DNA of 64,000 bases from Mucilaginibacter jinjuensis. Lineage in GTDB: Bacteria > Bacteroidota > Bacteroidia > Sphingobacteriales > Sphingobacteriaceae. The stretch lies in NCBI RefSeq assembly GCF_028596025.1, contig NZ_CP117167.1, positions 4,340,001-4,404,000 on the forward strand. Reading direction: 5' to 3'. Shown piece after piece: positions 34,621 through 41,399 of this stretch. A program made the translations under genes and the position numbers. A model generated the notes under the pieces. It saw only the letters and a program-made list of their open reading frames with translations. It ran no database searches and was not told where the DNA came from. How positions within the stretch are numbered: the first letter of the stretch is position 1; each line of letters starts with the position of its first letter.

Positions 34621-34962
34621 TTTCAAGAGAGTTAAGAATCAGGATCGAGATTTCCATCCAATACGTCATTGCGAGGAACGAAGCAATCACGAACTTTACA
34701 GAGCCGCTCTGCTTATCGGGGATTGCTTCGTTCCTCGCAATGACGCGCTTATTTTATCCTCTCCTTCTTTTGTCATTCAGAGCGATAGCGAAGAATCCTC
34801 TTCGATGTGCCAATGCTGTCATGCTGAGGCACTCGAAGCATGGTGGGCGAGCCTCTGCGCGCGACACTTCGAGTGCCTCAATGTGACAGGCCAACCGTAC
34901 CCATAACAAAAAAGCCTCTTTACAGAGGCTTTTCATATTCGTATAATATAATAGTGGGTTGC
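34621..34962. repeat. Repeat-filled gap with two REP-like elements and a terminator-like hairpin
   Basis: 342 nt. Perfect 25-bp arms at 34664-34688 and 34721-34745 (CGTCATTGCGAGGAACGAAG). A second, compound element is at 34772-34888, with CATGCTGAGGCACTCGAAGCATGG and its rough mirror CACTTCGAGTGCCTCAATGTG. At 34912-34935, AAAGCCTCTTTACAGAGGCTTTT is a 10-bp-stem terminator usable on either strand, lying past the end of the minus-strand protease gene. No gene seen. Confidence 0.8.
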
Positions 34963-36069
34963 TTAGTGGCTGTATACCTTAATCTGGTACACATAGCTTT
35001 GTACTTTTTTAATCTGCTGGGCACGGCTTAAACTGGCCAGGGTATTTTTGCTGTTAAATGCAATCTTTTTATTCACCGAATCAGTCGGCATGTTCTTGAT
35101 TGCTTTCAGCAGATATTCAGATTTTACGGCGAAGGCTGCCCCTTCCATCAATGATTGTTTACCGCTAATGATGCCGATGATATTACCTTTATTATCCAGT
35201 AATGGAGCACCGCTATTACCCGGGTTAACCGGGATAGAAACCTGATAGGCTGTAGTATCATCATGGAAACCGGTTGCAGATGATAGGTAACCTTTGCCAT
35301 AAACCACATCATTACGCGGGTAACCAATGGTATAAACATCTTCGCCTAAATCGCTTTGCACCCGTTTAAGTGTATAAGGCAGCGGCGCCTGAGATTTAAA
35401 GGTCGAATCATCAATCCTTAATATAGCTACATCATATTGTGGTTCGCTGTATACTACGCGGGCATGGTACGAATCGCCGGTTGCATTTTGTACATAAACA
35501 GAATCGGCACCATTTACTACGTGGTAGTTGGTAACAACATAACCATTTGATGATAGCGCGAAACCTGTACCGCCAAACTTAGCAGGTTCAATTACACGCT
35601 TGCCTGTTTTAATATCGTGCAGTAAAGCATTGGTTGATTTATTGAGTTTATCGGTGCTGCGTTTGTAATTTTCTAACTGCATGCGCAATTGCGTGTAGTT
35701 AGAATCATGACCTGCAAAATATCCTGTAAAGAACAGCGTAGCTAGCATAGCAAAAATAGCTATCGATGCCGCCACAGATATTTTAGAGTGATGGTTACGC
35801 CACAATTGTACCACCCACGATGGTTGAATAGTTAATTCTTCCTTCAGTGCATGTACATCTATCTCCTGGTGTATAGCGTTCAATCGTTGCTCCAGCTCGC
35901 GGCGCTCATTGTACTGTTTAAGTAAACCCACAAACTGGCGGTGCTCATTAACCTTGCGTTCAACATGTGCATCGTTTTTACGAAGCACATCAAAAGCAGA
36001 ACGCTCATCGCGGCTCATCTCGCCGTTCAGGTAACGTTCAATCTCGTCGTGTAACTGCCTGTCGTTCAT
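34963..36069 (-). CDS. Membrane-anchored trypsin-like (HtrA-type) protease with anti-sigma-like N-terminus
   Basis: 368 residues. Residues 1-90 are helical and charged (MNDRQLHDEIERYLNGEMSRDERSAFDVLR), resembling the cytoplasmic part of anti-sigma factors in this phylum. One membrane helix (about 97-119) follows, then a coiled-coil linker (122-150). The last domain is a trypsin-like protease with His183 (TNYHVV), Asp213 (YDVAILRID) and Ser286 (NPGNSGAPL). No PDZ domain follows. The sigma factor gene starts the operon, 14 nt upstream. I infer that it binds the sigma factor in the cytoplasm and senses or cuts something in the periplasm. Confidence 0.8.
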   Translation of the reverse strand: MNDRQLHDEIERYLNGEMSRDERSAFDVLRKNDAHVERKVNEHRQFVGLLKQYNERRELEQRLNAIHQEIDVHALKEELTIQPSWVVQLWRNHHSKISVAASIAIFAMLATLFFTGYFAGHDSNYTQLRMQLENYKRSTDKLNKSTNALLHDIKTGKRVIEPAKFGGTGFALSSNGYVVTNYHVVNGADSVYVQNATGDSYHARVVYSEPQYDVAILRIDDSTFKSQAPLPYTLKRVQSDLGEDVYTIGYPRNDVVYGKGYLSSATGFHDDTTAYQVSIPVNPGNSGAPLLDNKGNIIGIISGKQSLMEGAAFAVKSEYLLKAIKNMPTDSVNKKIAFNSKNTLASLSRAQQIKKVQSYVYQIKVYSH

Positions 36070-36083
36070 AATATCCCTCTCCT

Positions 36084-36653
36084 TTAACTATGCTGAAAAA
36101 ACAACTTCTTCAGCCTTTGCAAACATTTATATTTCTGCGTTTTGGCATTGTCTGCATTGGTATACCCAAAACGCTCACAGATCTCCTGCATAGATCTGTC
36201 GTGCATGTAAAAATCTTCAATAATGGTTTTGCAGGGCTCGCCAAGTAAAGCCAGTGCGCCTTCCATCTTGGTAAACTGTAAATCGCGGTCGGTTTGTTTA
36301 TCAACCTCGTCTTCTACCGGCAAATAATCCTGAAAATCCCTGATATCGCCATCAAAACGGCTCATCTGGTTTAATCTTTTCAACCACAAACGCCTGCAAA
36401 CCGAGTAAATAAATGTTTTAAGCTTACTGCTTAATTCAAAATTTCCACTCTTGATTTTATTGTAAAGAACGATGATAGCTTCCTGGTAAATGTCCTTTGC
36501 ATCATCTGCAGAACCGTTATTGTTGATGATAAGCTGCAAAACCATCGGAAAGTATGCAACGTATAACCGCTCTAAAACGATCTCTGAATTATTAAGGATG
36601 CCGAGTATTACCTCACTATCTGTTGGTGCTGAACCTTTTAAGAATTTACTCAC
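36084..36653 (-). CDS. ECF-type RNA polymerase sigma factor
   Basis: 189 residues from a GTG at 36653 (no ATG upstream in frame). Region 2 shows VLERLYVAYFPMVLQLI...DAKDIYQEAIIVLYNKIKSG...LKTFIYSVCRRLWLKRL (about 30-97). Region 4 shows EGALALLGEPCKTIIEDFYMHDRSMQEICERFGYTNADNAKTQKYKCLQRLKKLF (about 131-185), with a helix-turn-helix. A GGTTACC-N13-GGTATTAA motif lies directly before the start, shared with three divergent lipoprotein genes, suggesting autoregulation. The anti-sigma-like protease gene follows 14 nt downstream. Confidence 0.9.
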   Translation of the reverse strand: MSKFLKGSAPTDSEVILGILNNSEIVLERLYVAYFPMVLQLIINNNGSADDAKDIYQEAIIVLYNKIKSGNFELSSKLKTFIYSVCRRLWLKRLNQMSRFDGDIRDFQDYLPVEDEVDKQTDRDLQFTKMEGALALLGEPCKTIIEDFYMHDRSMQEICERFGYTNADNAKTQKYKCLQRLKKLFFQHS

Positions 36654-36655
36654 TA

Positions 36656-36683
36656 TTAATACCTTTTATCGGGAATGGTAACC
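36656..36683 (-). promoter_or_regulatory. GGTTACC-N13-GGTATTAA motif upstream of the sigma factor gene
   Basis: On the minus strand GGTTACC (36683-36677), 13 nt, then GGTATTAA (36663-36656). Both boxes are identical to those before the lipoprotein genes at 37000 and 37650, with identical spacing. Only 2 nt separate it from the GTG start, so the transcript from this site would be leaderless, or the sigma gene has another promoter too. Confidence 0.7.
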
Positions 36684-36935
36684 CATGATTGCCAAAAATA
36701 AATTTTAATTTGGCAATTAGCCAATTTGTTAATTTGACAATCAATTAGCTGATTTGTTAATTCGGTAATTTGTCAATGCTGCTTCAATTAGCAAGTTCGG
36801 CAATTTGTTGATTTGCTAATAATAAGCGATCGTTAAATAATCAGGTGATTGATTTCTTCATTAACAAATTATCGAATTGACAAATTGCCGAATTACTTCC
36901 CTAATCAACAAATTAAAAAAATTCTTCTCCCTCCG
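36684..36935. repeat. Repeat of AATTTGnnAATTnGnCAATTTG words
   Basis: The divergent gap is filled with words such as GCCAATTTGTTAATTTGACAA and, in the right half, the opposite orientation (AACAAATTATCGAATTGACAAATTGCCG at about 36864-36891). The same family precedes iscU (62674-62850). AT-rich and non-coding; several frames would code only Asn/Leu/Ile repeats. No gene supported. Confidence 0.65.
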
Positions 36936-36963
36936 GGTTACCTTTTCATGTTTCGGGTATTAA
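36936..36963 (+). promoter_or_regulatory. GGTTACC-N13-GGTATTAA promoter motif, lipoprotein 1
   Basis: GGTTACC at 36936-36942 and GGTATTAA at 36956-36963, 36 nt before the ATG at 37000. Spacing fits the -35/-10 distance of ECF-type promoters. Identical boxes are found at the sigma gene and lipoprotein 3. Confidence 0.7.
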
Positions 36964-36999
36964 CAGATGGTAACTTTTAAAACTTTAAATTAAATTATT

Positions 37000-37197
37000 A
37001 TGAAAAACATCGTAAAATTAGCTTTCGCAGCAGTAGTAGCATTATCATTCGCAGCTTGTTCAGGTAGCAAAACTACTTCAACTACAGATTCAACTAAAGT
37101 TGATTCTACTGCTACTGTAACTACTGTTGATTCTACTGCTAAAGTTGATTCAGCTAAAGCTGATACTACTGCAAAGGATACTACTAAAAAAATGTAA
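37000..37197 (+). CDS. Small lipoprotein 1, Asp/Ser/Thr/Lys-rich
   Basis: 65 residues. A lipoprotein signal MKNIVKLAFAAVVALSFAAC places the lipidated cysteine at 20. The mature part is almost only Thr, Ser, Asp, Lys, Val and Ala, with repeats of DSTAKVDS type, ending in DTTKKM. No fold is expected; it may act as a charged tether or surface coat. Two paralogues follow in tandem. It is preceded by the shared sigma-type motif and followed by a strong hairpin at 37222-37254. Confidence 0.85.
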   Translation: MKNIVKLAFAAVVALSFAACSGSKTTSTTDSTKVDSTATVTTVDSTAKVDSAKADTTAKDTTKKM

Positions 37198-37221
37198 TCC
37201 TTACAGATCTTAAGATCTTTT

Positions 37222-37254
37222 GAAAAAGGTAACCTCACAAGGGTTACCTTTTTC
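37222..37254 (+). terminator. Terminator of lipoprotein 1 overlapping promoter motif of lipoprotein 2
   Basis: A 13-bp perfect stem GAAAAAGGTAACC (37222-37234) / GGTTACCTTTTTC (37242-37254) followed by TTTTTA. The right arm is also the GGTTACC box of the next promoter. Confidence 0.85.
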
Positions 37255-37269
37255 TTTTTATAGTATTAA
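37242..37269 (+). promoter_or_regulatory. GGTTACC-N13-AGTATTAA promoter motif, lipoprotein 2
   Basis: GGTTACC at 37242-37248, 13 nt, AGTATTAA at 37262-37269: one mismatch to the other three sites and the same spacing. It is 23 nt before the ATG at 37293. Confidence 0.65.
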
Positions 37270-37292
37270 CAATAAATTAAACATACCACCAT

Positions 37293-37535
37293 ATGAAAAA
37301 CTTAGTAAAAAATGCCCTTGTAATTGCAGCAGTATCTGCATCATTAGTGGCTTGTAAAGGCAAAGGCTCTGCAAATGGCAGCGATACTGCAAAAGCAGAT
37401 TCATCAGTTACTACCTCTGTAGATACAACTGTTAAAGTTGACACTGCGAAGAAAGATAGCGCTGCAGTTGATACAGTTACAAAGAAAACTACTGTTAAAA
37501 CAACTGAGAAAAAAGACAGCACCAAGAAAATGTAA
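37293..37535 (+). CDS. Small lipoprotein 2, Asp/Ser/Thr/Lys-rich
   Basis: 80 residues. Lipobox LVAC with Cys21, then KGKGSANGSDTAKADSS and repeats of VDT/KDS type, ending in KDSTKKM like its neighbours. It is paralogous to the genes at 37000 and 37650 by signal peptide, composition and C-terminus, though the repeat register differs. A weak hairpin TTGCCCCGGCAA (37536-37547) followed by A/T-rich sequence may end the transcript. Confidence 0.85.
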   Translation: MKNLVKNALVIAAVSASLVACKGKGSANGSDTAKADSSVTTSVDTTVKVDTAKKDSAAVDTVTKKTTVKTTEKKDSTKKM

Positions 37536-37585
37536 TTGCCCCGGCAATAAAAAAGATAATTGTTTAAAATATTTTCATTTTGTAC

Positions 37586-37613
37586 GGTTACCTTTTCAAA
37601 TTCCCGGTATTAA
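37586..37613 (+). promoter_or_regulatory. GGTTACC-N13-GGTATTAA promoter motif, lipoprotein 3
   Basis: GGTTACC at 37586-37592 and GGTATTAA at 37606-37613, again exactly 36 nt before the ATG (37650), as at lipoprotein 1. The stretch TTTTCAnnTTnCC within the spacer is also similar in these two copies. Confidence 0.7.
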
Positions 37614-37649
37614 AGAAAAAACTATTAATCACTTTTTAAAAATTTTCAA

Positions 37650-37856
37650 ATGAAAAATGCATTCAAATTAGGCGCAGTAGCGTTATTTCTTTCTGCTTCA
37701 ATGGTAGCTTGTAAAGGTTCTGGTTCAACTACTACTACTGATTCTACTAAAAAAGATTCAACTGTAGCTGTTGATTCAACTGTTAAAACTGACTCTGTAA
37801 AAAAAGACAGCGTTAAAGTTGACTCTACTAAAAAAGACTCTACTAAGAAAATGTAA
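37650..37856 (+). CDS. Small lipoprotein 3, Asp/Ser/Thr/Lys-rich
   Basis: 68 residues. Signal with lipobox MVAC (Cys21), then KGSGSTTTTDSTKKDST and near-perfect repeats of KKDSVKVDSTKKDS, ending in KKM. The mature chain has no aromatic residue and would be unfolded and near charge-balanced. Third member of the tandem set controlled by the shared motif. Confidence 0.85.
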   Translation: MKNAFKLGAVALFLSASMVACKGSGSTTTTDSTKKDSTVAVDSTVKTDSVKKDSVKVDSTKKDSTKKM

Positions 37857-37875
37857 TTTTTCATTTCTTAGGAAA

Positions 37876-37916
37876 ACAAGAAAGGCCCTGATGATTTCGG
37901 GGCCTTTCTTGTTTTT
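37876..37916 (+). terminator. Terminator after the lipoprotein array
   Basis: A 13-bp stem ACAAGAAAGGCCC (37876-37888) / GGGCCTTTCTTGT (37900-37912) with a T-run to 37916. Confidence 0.85.
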
Positions 37917-37963
37917 ATATAATTCGTTATTAAATCAGTTAAGAACGAATAGCGCATAAACAC

Positions 37964-37994
37964 AAAAGCCCCGGCCTAATTGACCAGGGCTTTT
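37964..37994 (-). terminator. Terminator of the 38010-38321 gene
   Basis: Stem AAAAGCCC (37964-37971) / GGGCTTTT (37987-37994), with a T-run on the minus strand, 16 nt past the stop. Confidence 0.7.
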
Positions 37995-38009
37995 ATTATA
38001 TCATTAAAA

Positions 38010-38321
38010 TTATTTCTTAGCAGCAGTAGTATCTTTTGCAGCAGGCGCAGGTGCAGCAGGTGCACTTGATGCAATATTAACTGTGCGAACTTTTACATGA
38101 GTGGTATCTTTAGCTACCAACACACCGCCAGATCCATCATTAGATACTTGTGTGCTGTTACTCAATTGATGAGTAACGGCAGATGTATCTACATTAAGGT
38201 GACGGAAAGCCGCATTATCGGTTGTTGAATCCGGTGCACTGTTTGGGCTGTGATCGCCACTGCAAGCGCTGAAAGCACAGCTCGCAACTGCTGCCAATAA
38301 TATTAATTTGTAATTTTTCAT
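38010..38321 (-). CDS. Lipoprotein, Thr/Ser/Ala-rich
   Basis: 103 residues. Signal with lipobox FSAC (Cys20), then a Ser/Asp/Thr/Asn-rich chain with a short predicted beta part (VLVAKDTTHVKVRTVNIASSA) and an APAAPAPAAKDTTAAKK end. Similar in type to the three lipoproteins upstream but longer and on the other strand. No GGTTACC motif precedes it. Confidence 0.75.
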   Translation of the reverse strand: MKNYKLILLAAVASCAFSACSGDHSPNSAPDSTTDNAAFRHLNVDTSAVTHQLSNSTQVSNDGSGGVLVAKDTTHVKVRTVNIASSAPAAPAPAAKDTTAAKK

Positions 38322-38374
38322 CTATGTTGCTTGTGTTATAAATTCTGCACAATATTAAGCACTTTTAACAAAAA

Positions 38375-38405
38375 AAAAGCATACTGGTTAAACCAATATG
38401 CTTTT
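38375..38405 (-). terminator. Terminator of the DUF2383 gene
   Basis: Stem AAAAGCATA (38375-38383) / TATGCTTTT (38397-38405) with an inner GGTT/AACC pairing; the run of A before it gives a long T-run on the minus strand. Confidence 0.8.
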
Positions 38406-38430
38406 AATATGCATTCTAAACTACAATGAG

Positions 38431-38892
38431 TTAAGCGTTTTCGTATTGATCGCGCAATTGTTTAATTTCATCGTGTGTAGCATCGATAGAAGATTTCTGA
38501 TCAATCAGTATATCTTTAATATAAGCCGGTAAATGCTCAGACTCAATTGCGGTTTGATACGCTTTTTTAATCGCATCCTCACCAAATTCGCATTCTTCTA
38601 ACACGCTTTTAGTGCTGTTGCTGGTAAATGCAGCCTTAACCTGCAACCAGGTTCTGTGTAGCGAGCCACTGGTGCTGGTGGTATTTTCAATGTCAGCACC
38701 CAATACTTCAATTTCGGTACCCAATGCCAGTTTGTAATTATGGCTGTCGCCAATAATGCTGGTGAAAAGCGCTTTCAGATCTTCCTGGCCTTCGCCAATA
38801 TCTTTAGTCGCTTTTTCGTAACCTTCTATACGGTCATTATTGATTTGTACTAAATCATTTAATGTTTCAATTGTTGCTTTTGTGTTTTCCAT
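38431..38892 (-). CDS. PA2169/DUF2383 four-helix-bundle protein
   Basis: 153 residues. The helical pattern IETLNDLVQINNDRIEGYEKATKDI and LHRTWLQVKAAFTSNSTKSVLEECEFGEDAIKKAYQTAIE matches the DUF2383/PA2169 family, a ferritin-like bundle found in stress-related gene sets. The metal ligands of true ferritins are not obvious. No signal peptide. It is near other envelope or stress genes but separately terminated. Confidence 0.88.
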   Translation of the reverse strand: MENTKATIETLNDLVQINNDRIEGYEKATKDIGEGQEDLKALFTSIIGDSHNYKLALGTEIEVLGADIENTTSTSGSLHRTWLQVKAAFTSNSTKSVLEECEFGEDAIKKAYQTAIESEHLPAYIKDILIDQKSSIDATHDEIKQLRDQYENA

Positions 38893-38959
38893 GGTAATAA
38901 TGTGTTTTTAAGTAACGGGATGAGGCTACTATTGTTTATTATTAATTAATAAATTTTCG

Positions 38960-39127
38960 TTAATTTTTTCCTCTGAATAAAGAGATCAGCCAGATAATAA
39001 CAAGGATAACTACAACTACGGCTATAATGCCAACTGCCGCGCCGGCTTTAAAAATGCCGCCAACAACTGCACAGCTATTCATTAACATCATAGCCAGTGC
39101 AAATAATAATACGGGTAAACGTTTCAT
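38960..39127 (-). CDS. 55-residue lipoprotein-like membrane peptide
   Basis: 55 residues from the ATG at 39127. It starts MKRLPVLLFALAMMLMNSCA with a possible lipobox cysteine at 19. A second hydrophobic stretch (about 31-51, GIIAVVVVILVIIWLIS) and a charged end FRGKN follow. Small size explains why it is easily missed. Function unknown. A 9-bp inverted repeat (GTGATGTGC at 39143-39151, GCACATCAC at 39181-39189) lies 15 nt upstream of its start. Confidence 0.7.
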   Translation of the reverse strand: MKRLPVLLFALAMMLMNSCAVVGGIFKAGAAVGIIAVVVVILVIIWLISLFRGKN

Positions 39128-39218
39128 AAGGGTTTTAAATAAGTGATGTGCTTAACAAATACAATAACTATACCTGTTTGGCACATCACCCCATATAAAT
39201 TAATATTTAGCCCAATAA

Positions 39219-40412
39219 TTATTTACCAAAGGCAGTTTTGAGCTGATTAACGGCATAAGTTTCTGCATCTTTAGCTTCGGGCACTACTGCACCCATGCCA
39301 AAAAACTCGTGCGTAACGCCATCGTAGTTTTTAGTGTCCACTTTTACACCCACTGCTTTCATTTTATCAGCCAGTGTCATGCCCTCGCTTTGCAGCGGGT
39401 CAATCTCGTCTGTAATAATAGTAGTTGGCGGCAGGCCTTTCAAATTAGCGGCAACCAGGTTAATGCGCGGGTCTTTACCTTCGGCCATATTATTCAGGTA
39501 GTTTTTCACAAACCACATCATCATCGGTTTATCTAAAGGTTTAGCGGCCGCATTCTTTGTGTAAGATGGCGTAGTCATGTCTGATCCCGCAACCGGGTAA
39601 ACAGCTAAAATTGCAGTTGGCAACATAATACCTTTATCGCGGGCCATAATAGCCATATTAACGGCAAGGTTACCACCGGCACTTTCGCCGGCTACAGCAA
39701 TCTTTTTAGGGTCGCCTTTAATAGAGGCAGCATTTTTAACCACCCATTCGTAAGCAGCAAAAGAGTCGTTATGTGCGGTTGGGAATTTATGCTCGGGCGC
39801 TAAACGGTAAGCTACTGAAACCACAACGGCACCAACTTTATCTGCCAAGGTTTTGGCTGATGCATCATATACATCCACATTGGCAATTACAAAACCACCG
39901 CCATGATAATATACAATAACCGGGAACGGGCCATTGCCTGCTTTAGGAGTATAAATACGTAAATGAATATTACCACCAGCAACCGGGATCTCTTTACCCA
40001 TGGTATCTACGTTAGCCGGTGGTGTTGGGATATTAAATTTCTTCATTACATCCATCACAGCATCAGTAGCGGTGTGATTTTTACGCGCTTCAACTGCTGT
40101 TAAGCCTGGGATAGGTTTATCACCATAACTGGCCAGCTGTTCAATCACAGCTTGCATTTGCGGTTTAATGTCGGGCGCAAAAGCCGGTTTTGGCCCGGTA
40201 GGTTTAACATTGGCAGCAGTGCCGCCTTGGGTACTGTCTACTTTAACGGTACTGTCTTTAGTAACAGTTGTACTATCTGTAGTTTTTAATGTGGTGCTGC
40301 TTTTACAGGCAACCGTAAACGAGGTAACTACGGCCAGCCCGAGAGCTGCCATTTTTAAGTAGCCGGCTTTGCCTGCGATGTTTTTGTTTGATTGATTAGT
40401 TTTAGTTTTCAT
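39219..40412 (-). CDS. Lipid-anchored alpha/beta-hydrolase (HSL-type esterase) with Asp/Ser/Thr/Lys linker
   Basis: 397 residues. A lipoprotein signal (lipobox TVAC, Cys36; Met21 is an alternative start) is followed by a linker (37-62) of TTDSTTVTKDSTVKVDST type, like the small lipoproteins 2 kb away. The hydrolase domain has the HGGG oxyanion motif (170-173), GESAGG (Ser244), Asp338 in EIDPL and His368 in VTHEFFG: the hormone-sensitive-lipase family. It is predicted to hydrolyse acyl esters at the outer membrane. No GGTTACC motif is found upstream. Confidence 0.9.
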   Translation of the reverse strand: MKTKTNQSNKNIAGKAGYLKMAALGLAVVTSFTVACKSSTTLKTTDSTTVTKDSTVKVDSTQGGTAANVKPTGPKPAFAPDIKPQMQAVIEQLASYGDKPIPGLTAVEARKNHTATDAVMDVMKKFNIPTPPANVDTMGKEIPVAGGNIHLRIYTPKAGNGPFPVIVYYHGGGFVIANVDVYDASAKTLADKVGAVVVSVAYRLAPEHKFPTAHNDSFAAYEWVVKNAASIKGDPKKIAVAGESAGGNLAVNMAIMARDKGIMLPTAILAVYPVAGSDMTTPSYTKNAAAKPLDKPMMMWFVKNYLNNMAEGKDPRINLVAANLKGLPPTTIITDEIDPLQSEGMTLADKMKAVGVKVDTKNYDGVTHEFFGMGAVVPEAKDAETYAVNQLKTAFGK

Positions 40413-40578
40413 AGATATTTTTAAATGATACCTAATTAACTACACTTATATTACAATGTTTAAACTATAAGGCAACATAGCAATAGCCTGAAGTTGTACG
40501 TGTAAACACAATCACAACAAGATCTAAATCAAACTTATAACAGTTTGCCCTGTATTATCTAATATAAATTGAAAACAA

Positions 40579-40806
40579 ATGGGCAATACAACATCAACCC
40601 TGTTAAACATATTCGTCATCTTATTCCTGGTGTGGCTGGTAGTGCTTATTATAGCCATATATACGCTATTTCGCCGGCGGGATATTCTGTTGCCTGTAAA
40701 AGCCTTTTGGGCGGCAGTGCTTTTCTTTGCACCAGTGGTGGGATTAATCTTTTATCTGATCTACGGTGTTAGAACTAATAACCGTAAAGACATTACCCGG
40801 TATTAA
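40579..40806 (+). CDS. PLDc_N-type two-helix membrane protein
   Basis: 75 residues with two membrane helices (about 10-30 and 42-62). The segment IYTLFRRRDILLPVKAFWAAVLFFAPVVGLIFYLIYG matches the pattern of the phospholipase D N-terminal (PLDc_N) domain, here without a catalytic part. Such stand-alone proteins are common and of unknown function. The last codons carry GACATTACCCGGTATTAA, an 18-mer repeated exactly at 41023-41040. Confidence 0.8.
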   Translation: MGNTTSTLLNIFVILFLVWLVVLIIAIYTLFRRRDILLPVKAFWAAVLFFAPVVGLIFYLIYGVRTNNRKDITRY

Positions 40807-41036
40807 AGAAACCACTTTGTATCTACAAGTCAGATCGGACTAAATTATACACCTTATCAGCTTTTTCGCAGGAAGCACTTCGGAATTAATCATTTTCTAC
40901 CCTTTATTAGTGTTAGAAGTAGTAGCACTGTCACTGCATTCCCCTAAATTAGGGAAACACTAAGCCGGTGCAATTTGCAACAGCGTTAATAAGGGGTAGA
41001 TTCCAAGCAGTATTTAAATGTGGACATTACCCGGTA

Positions 41037-41327
41037 TTAAGCCGGGCGATGATACAATTGCCTTAATTTGCCTTTAGCTTTTTCAAGCGGTTCCTTTTCT
41101 TTCTTAGTGAGATTTTTGCCAGCGCGGTTAATGTAGAAATTTAACATCGACATGGCTGATTGAAACGGCGACGCTTTACGCTTATGACTTTCATCGGCCG
41201 AATGCTTTAATGATTTGGCGATCCTGGTTGGGTCTTTCGATTTAAAGACGTCTTTTTTCAGGTCGAGCGCATCACTGTTCTCAGTTACCCCGGCCGACCA
41301 CTTTCTTTTTCCTGTGCTCTTTTTCAT
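41037..41327 (-). CDS. DUF3175 protein
   Basis: 96 residues from the ATG at 41327 (MKKSTGKRKWSAG); longer in-frame starts reach into the divergent ABC gene and add non-conserved sequence. The pattern KRKWSAGVTENSDALDLKKDVFKSKDPTRIAKSLKHSA...SPFQSAMSMLNFYINRAGKNL matches DUF3175. Highly basic, no signal; function unknown, with a nucleic-acid role possible from charge alone. Confidence 0.88.
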   Translation of the reverse strand: MKKSTGKRKWSAGVTENSDALDLKKDVFKSKDPTRIAKSLKHSADESHKRKASPFQSAMSMLNFYINRAGKNLTKKEKEPLEKAKGKLRQLYHRPA

Positions 41328-41399
41328 AAATATCTTTCTCCTTCTTGTTTTATAACAGGCAACTTTTACATTTGTTGATCTGACATTAACATCCATACT

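Noticed and set aside
34754..35031. Small frames on both strands in the nuoD-protease gap
   Set aside because: They are made of REP-like repeat sequence and a terminator hairpin; translated products are arbitrary.
36990..37864. Val/Ser-rich reading frames on the minus strand across the lipoprotein array
   Set aside because: They are antisense products of the DST-type repeats (GTT/TCA complement to AAC/TGA words) and have no promoter or ribosome site.
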